DNA of 64,000 nucleotides from Cohnella ginsengisoli (GTDB lineage: Bacteria > Bacillota > Bacilli > Paenibacillales > Paenibacillaceae): positions 1,587,868 to 1,651,867 of the forward strand of contig NZ_JAPDHZ010000002.1 of assembly GCF_029525555.1 (NCBI RefSeq). Direction: 5' to 3'. Shown here one piece after another: positions 27,221-38,235 of this stretch. Every line of letters begins with the position of its first letter. Within the stretch, counting starts at the first letter, position 1. Below the pieces are notes generated by a model. That model worked only from the letters and a program-made list of their open reading frames with translations, ran no database searches and was not told where the DNA came from. The translations under genes and the position numbers were made by a program.

Positions 27221-28177
27221 TCTCGACCACCCATCCCCGCGTTCGCTGATCTGAACCGATCCCTGCCGGTTTTCATCCATCGTCTCAGGCCCCGCCAATA
27301 ACCCTGCTGTCCCGGTATGAACGAGGATACGACGAGGCGCTCGCCGCGGGTCCATGCGACCGCAAGACGAACCAAACCGGGCGTCGTCCGATCGCCTACG
27401 AACGCCGCATATACGAAACGCGACGTCATACGAAGCAAGCCGCCCCATCTGAGAATGCCAAGCTGAAGATTGTAGGCGGCATTCGCGGCAGCTTCGGGAA
27501 CGGCTTTCCCCCCGCTGATCTTCATCGAAGCGAGGCGCGGGATAATGGTCAACGACGGCCGACGCGTCATAAATCAGCTTGTAGCCAAGCCATCTCGCTC
27601 TCAGGCACATATGGACTTCGAAGTGCACTTGCGCGCCCGTCCCGAGCAAGCCTTGGGGAAATTCGGTCAGTTCCCTGCGAAGGGACATATTCACGCCCTT
27701 CAGAACGTCCGCTTCGCGCGCGGGACCGTCGCCGATATGATGGTTGCCGATCAACTTCCCGTACCAGGTGACGAGGCCCACGCCGCACCCCGGCTTTGCC
27801 GGGATGCCAGGCTGGACATCTCTCCCCCCCACGCCGCCCACCCGCGGATCCGCGTAATGCCGAACCAGCTTCTCCAGCCAGTCCGGACGAGGGACGGCAT
27901 CGTCGTCCGTATAAGCGATAATGTCCCCCAACGCGACATTCGTCCCTGCCTTCATGGCCGCAAGCACGCCGGATTCAGACACCTCGGTTACCGATTTGCC
28001 GTAGCTGGAATCGGTGGCGAGCCAGCGCAGCGCCAACGCTTTCGTTTCTTCGTCGCCGCTCCTAACCACGATTACGACATCATATCTCGGATATAGCTGA
28101 CGATTAAGCCCCTCAAGGCATCTGGACAATTCGTCCGGACGCCTGTACGAGGGAACAACGACGGTAACACTCGTCAT
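27217..28177 (-). CDS. GT2 family glycosyltransferase (one frameshift)
   Basis: A GT-A fold enzyme: VTVVVPSYRRPDELSRCLEG at the start, metal-binding DDDAVP near residue 93, and an LKGVNMSLRR acceptor-side motif. The frame shifts at a G6 run (27517-27522). With one base removed it ends at the TGA at 27217 with 319 residues, and the C-terminal part (AANAAYNLQLGILRWGG) becomes continuous. GGAGGG lies 6 nt before the ATG. Confidence 0.87.
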
Positions 28178-28205
28178 CCCGCACCCTCCACCATATTTAT
28201 TGAAT

Positions 28206-29519
28206 TTATCCTTCGGACCTGGCGTCTATCGCGGGCCTTCGTACGGCCCGTATCCTTCTCAAGCTTAGCAAGCGCATATCGGGTTTGAACAAATCCGTCG
28301 GGGACAACCCGGATCGGCAAGCGACAACTGCCGCATAGATCCATTTGACCGCGGAAGCGGCCAGCATGGCAATCGCCGCCGACGTTCCGCCCGAGACGGG
28401 CAGCAGCGCCAGCATGATCGCGAATCCCGAGGACAAACTGACGATCTCGGACAGCGTTACGGCATGGAACTTGCCGATGGTGTTCAAATAATTGATGAGT
28501 ACCGCGCTGCATATCCTGAGCGGAGATCCGGCAAGCAGTAAGAGTCCCATCCAAACGGCAGGCTCATATTCTCGTCCGTAGAGCAGCGGCAGCGCAAAGG
28601 GAAGAAGAGAGGCGCCGGCGGCCGTGACCGCCAAGCTGCCGTAGAACAACAAGGCGTGGATACTCTCCACCTTGCGCTGACGCTGTTCTTCGTTCAAATC
28701 CATCAGCTTCGGCCATAAAAATACGCCAAGCGCGCCGAAGACAACCGAAGGCAGCAAGCCGCCTATGCTCGAAGCTACCGCGTACAGGCCGAGCGAGTAC
28801 GGCGACAGTGCCAGCGATAGCACGAGCTGATCGAAGTTCCCCCCCGAAAATGGCGACGATTGAACCGCCGAAAATCTTGACGCCGTTCGACGTCAGATCC
28901 TTGGCCTGCGTCCGAAAATCGCGCAACGAGGGGCGGATCGCGCGAACGACCCAGATCATGGTCAATAGAAACGTAAGTCCTCCCCAAAGTACCGTGTTGA
29001 ACCAGATCAGGCCTCCCACGGTTAAACGCCCGGTCGCCTCCAGTCCCCCCGATGACCGCGATTTGCCCTAGCGGGCTGAGAACCCGAAGGATCAACACTT
29101 TTTTAAATTGATTGCGGCTCTGCAGCGCGCCGATCAAGCCGTCGGTCAGAACGGCGAAGGGCAGGCATAGCATGGCAATGCGAGCGTACTGCAGGACTTC
29201 GCCCGATTCATCGCCCAATAATAAGGGCAGCGCCATCTCGCCGACAGCGAGCCCCAGCGCGCCAAATCCAAGGCCCAGCAGCAGATAGGCGCCGAGAAGC
29301 TCCCGCTGACGCCCTTGATACTGTTTGCCTAAATAAATCATGGCGCCGGGCAAACCTACCGCGAACAATCCGATGAGCAGCATCGCCCAACGCGTAGCCG
29401 CGGCGAACTCCCCCTCTGGCGTAGGGGCCCAGCCATCTTGCCATCATGATGCCCGTTACGACGTTGAGCGCCATAACCGCGATATTAAGCATGAAACTGG
29501 ATATGAACAGGCGCTTCAT
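28206..29519 (-). CDS. Wzx-type polysaccharide flippase (three frameshifts)
   Basis: Four overlapping frames together encode a 12-14 helix MOP-superfamily flippase: MKRLFISSFMLNIAVMALNV at the N-terminus, LLIGLFAVGLPGAMIYLGKQ, LSPYSLGLYAVASSIGGLLP, then VFGALGVFLWPKLMDLNEEQ. Breaks lie at C5 29410-29414, C6 29045-29050 and C7 28839-28845. Each is cured by removing one base, giving 436 residues, a normal length. It would flip the undecaprenyl-linked repeat unit outward for Wzy. AAAGGGG precedes the ATG. Confidence 0.85.
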
Positions 29520-29544
29520 GAGGAGGTCCCCTTTACTACTGCGT

Positions 29545-30660
29545 TTACGATGTCAGCGACCGCTCGAGAAATTCGCCGAACCGCTCGCTCATCACTTGCG
29601 AAGCGTAGGCTTCCTTGGCGCGACTGGCCGCCGCCGCGCCAATCCTCTCGTAAGATCCGGGGCTCTCGGCGATCCGAGCCATCCATCGGCTCAAATCATC
29701 CGGGCTGCCGTCGTACAAAATGCCGTTAACGCCGTTCCGCACGATCTCGGCCGGTCCGCCGCCGTCAACGGCCAATACGATCCGGCCGGCAGCCATCGCC
29801 TCGACGACGACCATGCCGAAGGGTTCGGAAACCGAGCTGCTGACCACCACGTCGCTCGCCCATAAATAGGGTTCGATGCTGCTCTGATGCCCGACAAAGT
29901 GAACCTGCCCGGACAATCCGGCGTTCGCGACCATCCGTTTTAACTCCTCCTCAAAGTCGGTATCGACGCCAAATAACGCACCGCCCACGATCAGCAGACA
30001 TGCGTCCTTTCCTTTCAGCGCGTCTTGAAACGATCGAATGACCATATCCGTCCGCTTCCATCTCTGAAGCCTGCCGATGAACGAAAACAGCGTGGTAGAG
30101 TCGGCCAATCCAAAGGATGCTCGAACCGAGCGCCTGATCTCGCCATCTACCTCGTACTTGGCGACCGGAATTCCCGGAGGCTGCACGAAGGTCCGCCTTG
30201 CCGCCCGCACCTTGCGCTGGGCATCCGATACGGCCGTCGAAGGACAAACGACGGCTTTGGCGGGCAGCCAGCTCACAGACTTGTCGAACAGCCCGCCGGA
30301 AGGCACGCCATGCTGCCACCAAATGGCCGGAACGCGCTCCAGCCATGCGGCCGTTCCTCCGTAAAAGTGCGGCTTAGGCGACCAGCTCACGACTAAGCGC
30401 GCCGCCGAATTGCGTACCACTTGACGGATGGCGCCGACCGTTCGGGCAAATCTCAACGGCTGTCTGATACGACCGGAAGGAACGACATGAACGTCGAAGC
30501 CCAACGCGCCAACCTGCTTCGCCATCGGGCCTTCGTCAAGCAGCACGATCTCGGGGCGGTAGCGTTCGCGATCCACCCCTTCAAGCCAATTCATCAGCAC
30601 GCGTTCGGCGCCGCCAAGCGCCGCGACATGGTTGACGACAACGATTCGCATCGCGCTCAT
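29545..30660 (-). CDS. GT4 family glycosyltransferase
   Basis: A 371-residue GT-B protein starting MSAMRIVVVNHVAALGGAER at 30660, with AAAGGATG 6 nt upstream. It contains IGRLQRWKRTDMVI, SVSEPFGMVVVEAMAAGRIV and GGGPAEIV, typical of GT4. As read it is fused in frame to the wzy gene. The fusion disappears when the A5 run at 30755-30759 is shortened by one base, and the stop then overlaps this ATG. Confidence 0.88.
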   Translation of the reverse strand: MSAMRIVVVNHVAALGGAERVLMNWLEGVDRERYRPEIVLLDEGPMAKQVGALGFDVHVVPSGRIRQPLRFARTVGAIRQVVRNSAARLVVSWSPKPHFYGGTAAWLERVPAIWWQHGVPSGGLFDKSVSWLPAKAVVCPSTAVSDAQRKVRAARRTFVQPPGIPVAKYEVDGEIRRSVRASFGLADSTTLFSFIGRLQRWKRTDMVIRSFQDALKGKDACLLIVGGALFGVDTDFEEELKRMVANAGLSGQVHFVGHQSSIEPYLWASDVVVSSSVSEPFGMVVVEAMAAGRIVLAVDGGGPAEIVRNGVNGILYDGSPDDLSRWMARIAESPGSYERIGAAAASRAKEAYASQVMSERFGEFLERSLTS

Positions 30661-32136
30661 ACAGTCATCCTTTCCTGCCTCGTATTCAGCTCTTCCGTCG
30701 TTCGGACGGCGCCTTGATCCGGTATTCTGCCAAGCGCCAATCCCGTAAACAACCAAAAAGATCACCGCTTGCAAAGTCGCAAGCTCTCCACCGAAAAAGA
30801 AGCTTGCGAGCAAACCGATGAGAACGATCAATCCCAAAGTTCTAAGCGGTCCGGCTTCGCTGCTACGTATGAGCAATCCCTGAAGGCACATCGCTCTGAA
30901 CACAAGCGCGCCGCCTAACAAACCGAAAGTAGCAAAAACGCCTAAATATCCGTTATCGACGGATGCAAGGCTTGTAAAATCGGTCGAGCCTCCGTTGAGG
31001 AGCGTGCTTCTGCCAATGCCTCCAAATCCGCTCCCGAAAGGATGGGAGATCAGATCGGGAATCGTACTGAACACGATGAGCAGGCGGGCGTTCGCAGAAG
31101 CATCCTCCTTCAAATGGCCTATCGTCGAGATTCGATCCGACAGCGCCTCTCCGCCCGGAAGATGCGGAAACACGAGAAAACCCGCAACGACGAGCACGCC
31201 CACGATGCTGATCATTCGCAACCTGCCGGCGCCGGTAGCAAGCAGCGCGTAGAAAACGATCTCGATGATCAGAACGATCCATGACGCTCTGACAAGCGTG
31301 ATGGAAAGCGCGGAGATCATGAACAAGACGCCGGCCCAACCGAACGGACCGCGCCATTTGCGGTTGATGATCGCGGGCATGATCGCGGAAACGAGGAAAA
31401 CGGAAAAAGCGCCGTTGGCGTTCAGCGTGGAAAACGCTTTGAACTTCAGCGGCTCGGCCGTACCCAAAGACACCATTTTGGCCCCTTCGATCCACATTTT
31501 GTCCCAAGCCGGCAAATATAAATATTGAAACCAAGCATAGACGGATAGCAGCGAGCCCATCGTGACATAAAACCGAATCCACGCCGCGCGCTCCCCGTCG
31601 TCCGACTTGCGCAGCATCATGTAGAAGAAGAGAATAAGAGGCGCACCATAATTAAGTAATCCGTAAATTCCCGCGAGGTTGTTCAGAAGCAAGCCCACCG
31701 CGCCTGCGTAGGCAAAGGGAAGCATATAGGCTTTGAGCAAACGAAGCTCTTTTCTCGACGGCGCGCGCTCTCTTCGGAAGAGCGGCAGCGCCAGGAGCGA
31801 AGTCGCAAGGACAGGCGCCAGGCTCAGCAGCGTCAACGAGGAATACGAGCCCAAGAGCCCCCAATCCATCAATCTGCGTATCTCCGGCCCCACTAACCAG
31901 ATCAGGATGACGTACGGAACCAACTTCGAGGCGTTCGTCGCCGCGAGAATAAAACCGGGGATAAGGATCATGACCAGAATCGAAGCCTGCAGCAACCACT
32001 CGGGCCGCAAAATGACCGTCTTGCCGATCCACGCGGAGACGCCCAAGCCGATCGTTAGCAACGCCGCTTTTTGGACCATCGGCATCCACGCCTTTTTTTG
32101 CTTCGTTCGCATGCTTGCAACGTCCGTCATTCTCAA
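30657..32136 (-). CDS. Wzy/O-antigen ligase-like polymerase (one frameshift)
   Basis: A multi-pass membrane protein of about 12 helices with the periplasmic-loop signature of the Wzy_C/O-antigen ligase family (NANGAFSVFLVSAIMPAIIN, then HPFGSGFGGIGRSTLLNGGS). It polymerises flipped EPS units. I place the start at TTG 32136 (GAGGG 7 nt upstream). ATG 32130 is an alternative. Restoring the A5 run at 30755-30759 to A4 makes the last helix VIFWLFTGLALGRI continuous and ends the protein at 492 residues, with TGA overlapping the next ATG. Confidence 0.87.
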
Positions 32137-32150
32137 CCGTTATCCCTCAT

Positions 32151-33224
32151 TTATCGCGTATTAACCCCGACCGGGCCCTCGCCCGCCAGCAAAAATTCGT
32201 CAACCAGCACGGACCAGTCGTGATCCCTTGCCCACCTGAGAGCCGGCACCGTCCAACGCCCGTGATGGACAGGCGTAAGAAGCGACTCTATTAACGCATC
32301 CGCCAAATCGCGGTCTTCTACGATTCGCCCATACGCCCCGCCGGCCAACAACTCGATCGCGCCCGGATTCGGGGTCGTTACGACGAGCGTGCCGCTGGCC
32401 ATCGCCTCCAGATAAGGAAGCCCGAACCCCTCATAAGTCGAGGGCATGCAAAAGACATGAGCCTGTCTGTACAAATCGGCCAGCTGCTCCTGCGACAACA
32501 TTCGAAAATAAGTAACGCCCGGCGCTTCCTCGGAAGGATCGCAAACCATCCATAGCTGGGCCTCCGGAATCGAGGGCCGAATTCGCTCTTTAAACAGCTT
32601 GAGCAGCCATCTCCCTCGTTTGCGACTATCGAGCCCCCCTACGAACAATAGCGTAGGCGCGTCGTTTTTTGGACCCGGAGAAAAGCGCCGGGCATCGATG
32701 GGGAGATGCACGACCTTGTCGCTTTTTCTTTTGGGGTAAAGCCCGCGCGTATCTCCCGAATTAAACAGCGTAATGTCCGAACGCGCGGCCGAGACTTGTT
32801 CGAGCGCATATTGCAGCAGCAGATTGGCCTTCCGAAGCGCGCGTTTGTTGTGCGCCAACTCCCGCCATGCGCTGCCATGCATGATCCTGACCCATGGGGT
32901 CCCGGTTCTTCTCATGGCCCAATCGTCGCCGCTCGAAAGCACGAGATCGTACGCGTCGAACGACAACTTCCGCCCTAACAGCGGAGCCGCATAATAACGA
33001 CGCAATCTGCCTTGCGTCGCTTTCTCCGCTACAGTCACGATCCGGTACGCGGCATCCTGCACCTCGTCCGGCGTTCTCACCGAATAGGCGGTAACGCGAT
33101 GGCCCATTTCGGTTAACCGATTGCACAAGCGATGGTTAAAATGGCTCACGCCTCCCGTTCGCTCCCGGTCGGAGGGAAGCTCGTAGGCGATTACCGCAAT
33201 CGCCTTGCTTATAGCGCCCAACAT
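32151..33224 (-). CDS. GT4 family glycosyltransferase
   Basis: A 357-residue protein starting at ATG 33224 with GAGG just upstream. An upstream ATG at 33245 is possible. It has GGVSHFNHRLCNRL at the acceptor side, LLFVGGLDSRKRGRWLL and STYEGFGLPYLEAMASGTLV with NPGAIELL, the GT4 donor site. The frame is intact. It is followed 14 nt later by wzy. Confidence 0.88.
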   Translation of the reverse strand: MLGAISKAIAVIAYELPSDRERTGGVSHFNHRLCNRLTEMGHRVTAYSVRTPDEVQDAAYRIVTVAEKATQGRLRRYYAAPLLGRKLSFDAYDLVLSSGDDWAMRRTGTPWVRIMHGSAWRELAHNKRALRKANLLLQYALEQVSAARSDITLFNSGDTRGLYPKRKSDKVVHLPIDARRFSPGPKNDAPTLLFVGGLDSRKRGRWLLKLFKERIRPSIPEAQLWMVCDPSEEAPGVTYFRMLSQEQLADLYRQAHVFCMPSTYEGFGLPYLEAMASGTLVVTTPNPGAIELLAGGAYGRIVEDRDLADALIESLLTPVHHGRWTVPALRWARDHDWSVLVDEFLLAGEGPVGVNTR

Positions 33225-33261
33225 CCTCATCCTTTCCCGCAGCATCCTTCCTGCTTGCCGA

Positions 33262-34630
33262 TCATGTCGAGAGCGCTGCCGACGGCAACGTACGCATCCC
33301 TACCCCGTAATAGTCAAGCCAGCTTCTCTCGGACGCCGGCAGCGCGTTACGGCCGTCCACGAATATCGGATGCTTCATCCGCTCGCGGTATGTACGTCCT
33401 CCATAATTAAGGTAGACCGGCCATTCGGTAACGAGCACCGCCGCATCCGCGTCCTGCAAGGCTTCGTCCAGGTTCGCCGTTGTCTTGACATCGGCCGGCA
33501 GCAAAGCCTTCGCCGCCTTCAAGCCAACGGGATCGTGCGCCGTCACGCTTGCGCCCTCGGCGAGCAGCGCCTCGATGACCGACAGGCTCGGCGCTTCGCG
33601 CATATCGTCCGTCTCGGGCTTGAAGGTTAGCCCCAGTACCGTCACCCGTCGGCCGGCAAGCGAACCTAAAGCGCCGCGCAGTTTTCCGATGAGTACGTAT
33701 TTTTGAAACCGATTCACCTCGATCACGGAGGACAACAGCTTGAAATCGTAGCCGCTCGTGCCCGCGATGTGATGCAAGGCTTTGGTGTCTTTCGGAAAAC
33801 AGCTTCCGCCGTATCCGATGCCCGCTTGCAAAAACGCCTTCCCGATGCGAGAGTCCGAGCCCAATATCGAGGCGATCTCCGAGACGTCCGCGCCGACCCG
33901 GTCGCAGAGGTTGGCCATTTCGTTAATAAAGCTGATTTTCATGGCCAGAAACGCGTTAGCCGCGTATTTGCCGAGCTCCGCGCTTTTCAAATCCACAGCG
34001 TAAAAAAGGAACCGACGCGAGGCCAGGCGGCCTGGGAGCGAAATCGGGAGGAGAAAATTCCTGTCTGAGGAGCGGACCGTAAAGCTCTCTTAACGCGGCT
34101 TGCGCCATCGGCGAGCCGCCGGCGACGATTCGTTCCGGATAGAGCGTATCCGGTATCGCGCTGCCTTGGCGAAGAAACTCCGGGTTCGAGGCGACGTCCG
34201 CGCGTTGGGAGATTCCTCGGGAAGCCATAAGCGCCGCCAGCTTGTCGCCGGTGCCGACGGGCACCGTGCTCTTATTGACGATGAGCGTCGGCGCGGACTT
34301 GTCGGCGATGCCGTCAAGAACCGTTTCCATCGCAGAGTAGAGATACGCGAGTTCCGGAGCTCCCTCCGCCTTTGCCGGCGTGCCCACGGCCAGGATGACG
34401 ATATCGGCCTTTTCGGCAGCTTCCCGGCAATCCGAGGTAAAGCGGATCCGCTCCCTGCTTGCTTCCAGCATCTCGGGCAATCCGGATTCATAAAACGGAA
34501 TGCGGCCTTTCTGCAAGTCCTGGATCTTGCTGTCGTTCGTATCCGCGCACACGACCTCATGCCCGATATAAGCCAGGCATACGCCCGTCGTAAGTCCAAC
34601 GTACCCCGTGCCAATAACCGTTACTTTCAT
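33262..34630 (-). CDS. ugd: UDP-glucose 6-dehydrogenase (one frameshift)
   Basis: The N-terminal NAD domain begins MKVTVIGTGYVGLTTGVCLA. The C-terminal part has the catalytic Cys in GIGYGGSCFPKDTKAL and the UDP-binding LGLTFKPETDDMREAPS. The enzyme makes UDP-glucuronate for an acidic polymer. A T6 run (34002-34007) splits it. With T5 the 455-residue enzyme is complete, as expected for the family (about 440-460). GGAGG lies before the ATG. galU, two genes upstream, supplies the substrate. Confidence 0.92.
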
Positions 34631-34660
34631 CGTTTACCTCCGGAGTCGCCATGCGTTTTC

Positions 34661-35356
34661 TCAATACGCGTCGCTTTTCAGAATCATCACCTTGAACGTA
34701 CGGAATATCAGTCCGATATCCATGCGCAGGTTCCGGTGGCGGATGTAGTATAAGTCGAGCGCTACCATCTGCTCGAAGCTCAGGCGGCTTCTCCCGCTGA
34801 CCTGCCACAACCCCGTGCAGCCCGGAATGACATGCAGCCGTTCCCGCTCCGCGATCGTATATTGCTCCACCTCTCTCGGCAGCGAAGGCCTTGGCCCGAC
34901 GAGGCTCATCTCTCCCGTCAGCACGTTCCAGAGCTGGGGCAGCTCGTCTAGGCTCGTCTTGCGCAGCAGTCGGCCGATTCTCGTAATTCTCGGATCGTTT
35001 TTCATTTTGAACATTTTGCCTTGAATCTCGTTAAGCCGGAGCAATTGTTCGAGCCTTTGCTCCGCGTCCGTCGCCATCGATCGGAACTTGAACATCGTGA
35101 ACTCTTGTCCCCACTTGCCGACTCGCACCTGCCGGAAAAAGACGCTTCCTCGCGGATCGTCGATTTTAATCATGATGGCCACGATAACCATCAGCGGACT
35201 TAGCGCAACCAATCCAATAGACGCCATCAGGATATCGAGCATCCGCTTGGAACGTTCGTAGGATCGGTGCGATCCCGGCGCGCTCCTCGCGATCCCGGCG
35301 GAATGATAGGGCACGCCGGCGTATGCCATCTCCAAATCCTTCGAAGACTTCGCCAT
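34661..35356 (-). CDS. initiating phosphosugar transferase (bacterial sugar transferase)
   Basis: A 231-residue monotopic phosphoglycosyltransferase. It has one hydrophobic helix (about 42-64), [26 protein letters not shown] and [11 protein letters not shown], the family core with the catalytic Asp-Glu pair. It loads the first sugar phosphate onto undecaprenyl phosphate. It lacks the large N-terminal membrane region of WbaP and so resembles the shorter EpsL/CpsE core form. AAGGGGG precedes the ATG. Confidence 0.92.
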   Translation of the reverse strand: MAKSSKDLEMAYAGVPYHSAGIARSAPGSHRSYERSKRMLDILMASIGLVALSPLMVIVAIMIKIDDPRGSVFFRQVRVGKWGQEFTMFKFRSMATDAEQRLEQLLRLNEIQGKMFKMKNDPRITRIGRLLRKTSLDELPQLWNVLTGEMSLVGPRPSLPREVEQYTIAERERLHVIPGCTGLWQVSGRSRLSFEQMVALDLYYIRHRNLRMDIGLIFRTFKVMILKSDAY

Positions 35357-35365
35357 GTGTCCCCC

Positions 35366-36256
35366 TTAACTGATCGTGCCGGCCGTATACGCGGACTGCA
35401 TGAGATTCTCCATGGCTTCCAGCAACGGCTTGCGGAGCTCTTCGTTCTGCAGGGCGAAGTCGATCGTCGTCAAGATGAAGCCTAACTTTTCGCCGACATC
35501 GTATCGCCTTCCCGAGAAATGATAGGCATATGCTTGCCGGATTTCATTCAGTTTGGAGATCGCGTCGGTCAGTTGAATCTCGCCGCCGACTCCAAGTTCC
35601 TGCAGCTCGAGAAAATGGAAGACCTCGGGCGTAAGAACATATCGCCCCATAATGGCCAGATTGGACGGCGCCGTGCCGAGAGCCGGCTTTTCGACGAAGC
35701 TGGCCACCTTGTACATGCGGCCTTCTTTGCTTGCGGGGTCTATAATCCCGTAGCGCTGCGTCTCCAGATCCGATACAGGCTGCACGCCGATAATCGGCGA
35801 TCCCGTGCGTTCATACCGATGAATAAGCTGTTTGAGGCAAGGCACCTCGGATCGAACGATATCGTCGCCAAGCAGGACGGCAAACGGTTCGTCTCCGATA
35901 AACCGTCTTGCGCACCAAACCGCGTGACCCAGGCCTTTCGGTTCCTTCTGACGGATATAGTGGATCTCGACCTTGGAAGATCGCCGGACCTCTTCCAACA
36001 GCTTGAGCTTGCCCTTTTCCGCCAGGTTGCTCTCCAATTCAAAAGCGTGATCGAAGTGATCTTCGATCGACCGCTTTCCTTTGCCCGTCACGATGATAAT
36101 ATCTTCGATGCCCGAATCCACCGCTTCTTCCACGATATATTGAATCGTAGGCTTATCGATGATCGGAAGCATTTCCTTCGGCATCGCTTTCGTAGCGGGC
36201 AAAAACCGGGTACCGAGCCCAGCGGCGGGAATAATCGCTTTACGGACTTTTTTCAT
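35366..36256 (-). CDS. galU: UTP-glucose-1-phosphate uridylyltransferase
   Basis: A 296-residue enzyme with the N-terminal signature [20 protein letters not shown], then [16 protein letters not shown] and SFVEKP. It makes UDP-glucose, the precursor for ugd and for glucosyl transfer. The frame is intact, with a GGAGGCG ribosome binding site. It is the first gene after the structured leader at about 36300-36440. Confidence 0.95.
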   Translation of the reverse strand: MKKVRKAIIPAAGLGTRFLPATKAMPKEMLPIIDKPTIQYIVEEAVDSGIEDIIIVTGKGKRSIEDHFDHAFELESNLAEKGKLKLLEEVRRSSKVEIHYIRQKEPKGLGHAVWCARRFIGDEPFAVLLGDDIVRSEVPCLKQLIHRYERTGSPIIGVQPVSDLETQRYGIIDPASKEGRMYKVASFVEKPALGTAPSNLAIMGRYVLTPEVFHFLELQELGVGGEIQLTDAISKLNEIRQAYAYHFSGRRYDVGEKLGFILTTIDFALQNEELRKPLLEAMENLMQSAYTAGTIS

Positions 36257-36299
36257 GAGCTGTATCGCCTCCGGTCAGTCCTCGGAAATAATTAAAATA

Positions 36300-36440
36300 A
36301 AGACAGGGCATCTAACCCCTCCTCACGCCACACCCTTGACGATGCACGCCTAAGGTGACGAATCACCCACAGCATGGCCGAGTGCCTACGGTGATAAAGG
36401 TCCGGTAGACATTACCTTCGCGCCCGTCGAACGGCGCACT
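36300..36440 (-). ncRNA. EAR/epsC-like structured leader inside the EPS operon
   Basis: The 204-bp gap between the tyrosine-kinase gene and galU has no ORF but strong minus-strand structure: GCGCCGT/ACGGgCGC, GGTGA-TTCG-TCACC (36367-36354) and the blocks TAGGCACTCGGCCATGC and CAAGGGTGTGGCG. The EAR (eps-associated RNA) of B. subtilis sits at the same place, between the second and third genes of the eps operon, and lets RNA polymerase read through distant terminators. The position matches exactly and the sequence looks like the family from memory. I cannot run the covariance model. Confidence 0.6.
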
Positions 36441-36460
36441 GATATTGAAAAAGAGATCTT

Positions 36461-37112
36461 CTAACGGTCGCGATCCGCTTTATTAAGCACGATGCCGAGC
36501 AATGGCGTACCGTTCTGGGAGAGCGTCTTCGCGGTCTTCTGGAGCTCGGCCCGCTTGGTGCTCGCGTATGCGACGACAAGCACGACGCCGTCGGTAGATG
36601 CGGCGACGATCTGCGCGTCGGCCGCGGCGTTCACGGGCGAAGCGTCCACGATGACACGGTCGTACCGCCCCTTTAGCTCATCGAACAGCTCTGCAAGCCT
36701 GCCGGAGGATAGCAATTCGGTCGGCCCGGGCAGTTGATCGCCTGCCGTAATCACATGCAGATTCGAGTAGCCGGATTCTTTAACGATATCTTGAAGCGTC
36801 TGTTGATTCGCCAAATAATTGCTAAGCCCGTCTCTGCGAAGCTGCCCCAGAATCGCGTGCAGGGTAGGTCTTCTCAAATCCGCGTCGATCAAAAGCACCT
36901 TTTTTGCCGGACCTCGCGTAGGCCAGCGCCAGATTGACCGCAGTGGTCGTCCGCCCTTCGCCCCATTCGGTCGAGGTGACGGTGATCGCTTCGATCGGCG
37001 TTTTGTTGGACAGAAATTCAATATTGGCTCTCAGGGTATGATAGGTTTCCGATACGGGAGAAAAGGGATTGCTGTCCATGATGGTCGCGGATTTCAATGC
37101 GGGCGTGGTCAT
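36461..37112 (-). CDS. BY-kinase-type tyrosine kinase, Wze/EpsB-like (one frameshift)
   Basis: The start MTTPALKSATIMDSNPFSPV at 37112 overlaps the stop of wzz (TAATG). The kinase core has a Walker A-like TSTEWGEGRTTTA, Walker A' KVLLIDADLRRPT and Walker B VIVDASPV. A T6 run (36900-36905) breaks the frame just before Walker A'. With T5 it gives 216 residues. The short C-terminus (LNKADRDR) has no tyrosine cluster, so autophosphorylation would need other sites. It works with the separate Wzz-like adaptor to control chain length. Confidence 0.9.
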
Positions 37113-37880
37113 TAGGCTTTTCCCTCCGTTCTGATCGCCGCAGCGGCGTGGACCGGCCGCTCGGTTCCTTCTGCCTTTTTTGGCTTTTCTGCGAAAATCT
37201 CTCGTTCTCATGCGGGGAACGACCGCAAAGGTTTGTACGCCGAACAGCTGCCAAATTTCTTCTTCCGATTTGATCGTCGTATCCAAATACTCCAAAAGAA
37301 CGATAACGCCGGTCGCAAGCGTGAATGCCACAAGAAAAGCGATCGCGATATTTTTGGTCAGGTTTTGCCCGGTGGGAGACGTCGGTTCATTTTCCTTCGC
37401 CTTGTTCAGGACCGTCACATTGTCCACCTTCATGATTTTAGGGATTTCCGCCTGAAACACGTCCGTCACCGCGTTTACGGCTTCTGCGGCTCTGGCGTAG
37501 CTCGTGTCGCGAGCGGCGATGACCATGACCTGCGTCTCTCCAAGGGGCCGGACGGTCACCATGCCCATGAGCCGATTCGAGGTCAAACCGAGATCGGGAA
37601 ATTGCTCGACGACTTTGTCCATAATGGCCGGAGATAAAATGATCTGGGCGTAAGTTCCCATGAGCTGCATGCTAACGCCGATCGCATTGAGATCCATTTG
37701 TTCGCCGCCAAGCACTTGAGAGGTTTTGTTCACGATCAACTTGGTGGTGGCCGAATAATAATCGGACTCCATGCTCCGCGAATAAAAGAAAGCGGAAGCG
37801 CAGGCCACCAACACCGCAAGCACGATGACCCAGAAGCGCTTCTTGATTGCCGTCATGTACTTTATTAATTCCAAATCCAT
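37112..37880 (-). CDS. Wzz/EpsA-like chain-length determinant and kinase adaptor (one frameshift)
   Basis: Two membrane helices (about 16-36 and 175-196) flank an extracellular Wzz domain with TTKLIVNKTSQVLGG and a helix ending VTVLNKAKENEPTSPTGQNL. The start at 37880 has AGGGG 8 nt upstream. A T6 run (37176-37181) shifts the frame in the cytoplasmic tail. With T5 the protein ends at 255 residues, its TAA overlapping the kinase ATG. It is the first gene of the EPS operon, directly behind the operator-bearing promoter. Confidence 0.9.
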
Positions 37881-37951
37881 GTTCATCCGCCCCTAAGCGT
37901 TAAATGTGGTCGTACAGAAGGTTGATTCGGACGATGCGTTTCCAAGCATAG

Positions 37952-38008
37952 GATACAATATGTATCTCAAGACAGCCTTAGTTTATGATACAATTTGTAT
38001 CCTGTCAA
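37952..38008 (-). promoter_or_regulatory. EPS operon promoter with two GATAC-N5-GTATC operators
   Basis: Minus strand: TTGACA (38008-38003) and TAAACT (37985-37980), 17 nt apart. The spacer is almost entirely filled by the perfect palindrome at 37987-38001 (GATAC-AATTT-GTATC in plus orientation). A second exact copy at 37952-37966 lies 35 bp downstream. A protein bound at the first site would block RNA polymerase directly. Confidence 0.8.
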
Positions 38009-38162
38009 ATGATTTTTGGAGTTTTGTCGGCTCCTTCTCCTTCCCTAGGCGGCGACAAAACGGCGATACGACCGCGATTTTTGCTTAAGCGCTTCCACTA
38101 TGCCTGTGGAATGATCGCATGCGTTTGTCGAATCCTGACGCTGCTTTTGCCTCAAAAACGCG

Positions 38163-38200
38163 AAAAACGGAACAAGCGAAAATAATCGCATTGTTCCGTT
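38163..38200 (-). terminator. terminator of the lasso peptide operon
   Basis: AACGGAACAA pairs with TTGTTCCGTT around an inner GCG/CGC. The minus strand ends in T5. It lies about 35 nt after the exporter stop and separates this operon from the EPS promoter. Confidence 0.8.
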
Positions 38201-38235
38201 CATTTTTGTAATCATAGTGAGACTAAAAGCTGGTA

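Noticed and set aside
26036..28177. 713-residue GT2-GT4 fusion protein
   Set aside because: Residues after about 228 are nonsense up to the GT4 start. A G6 run at 27517-27522 shifts the frame, and correcting it gives two overlapping genes.
29545..32136. Wzy-glycosyltransferase fusion of 863 residues
   Set aside because: The A5 run at 30755-30759 is one base too long. With A4 the last Wzy helix is continuous and its stop overlaps the next ATG, next to a ribosome binding site.
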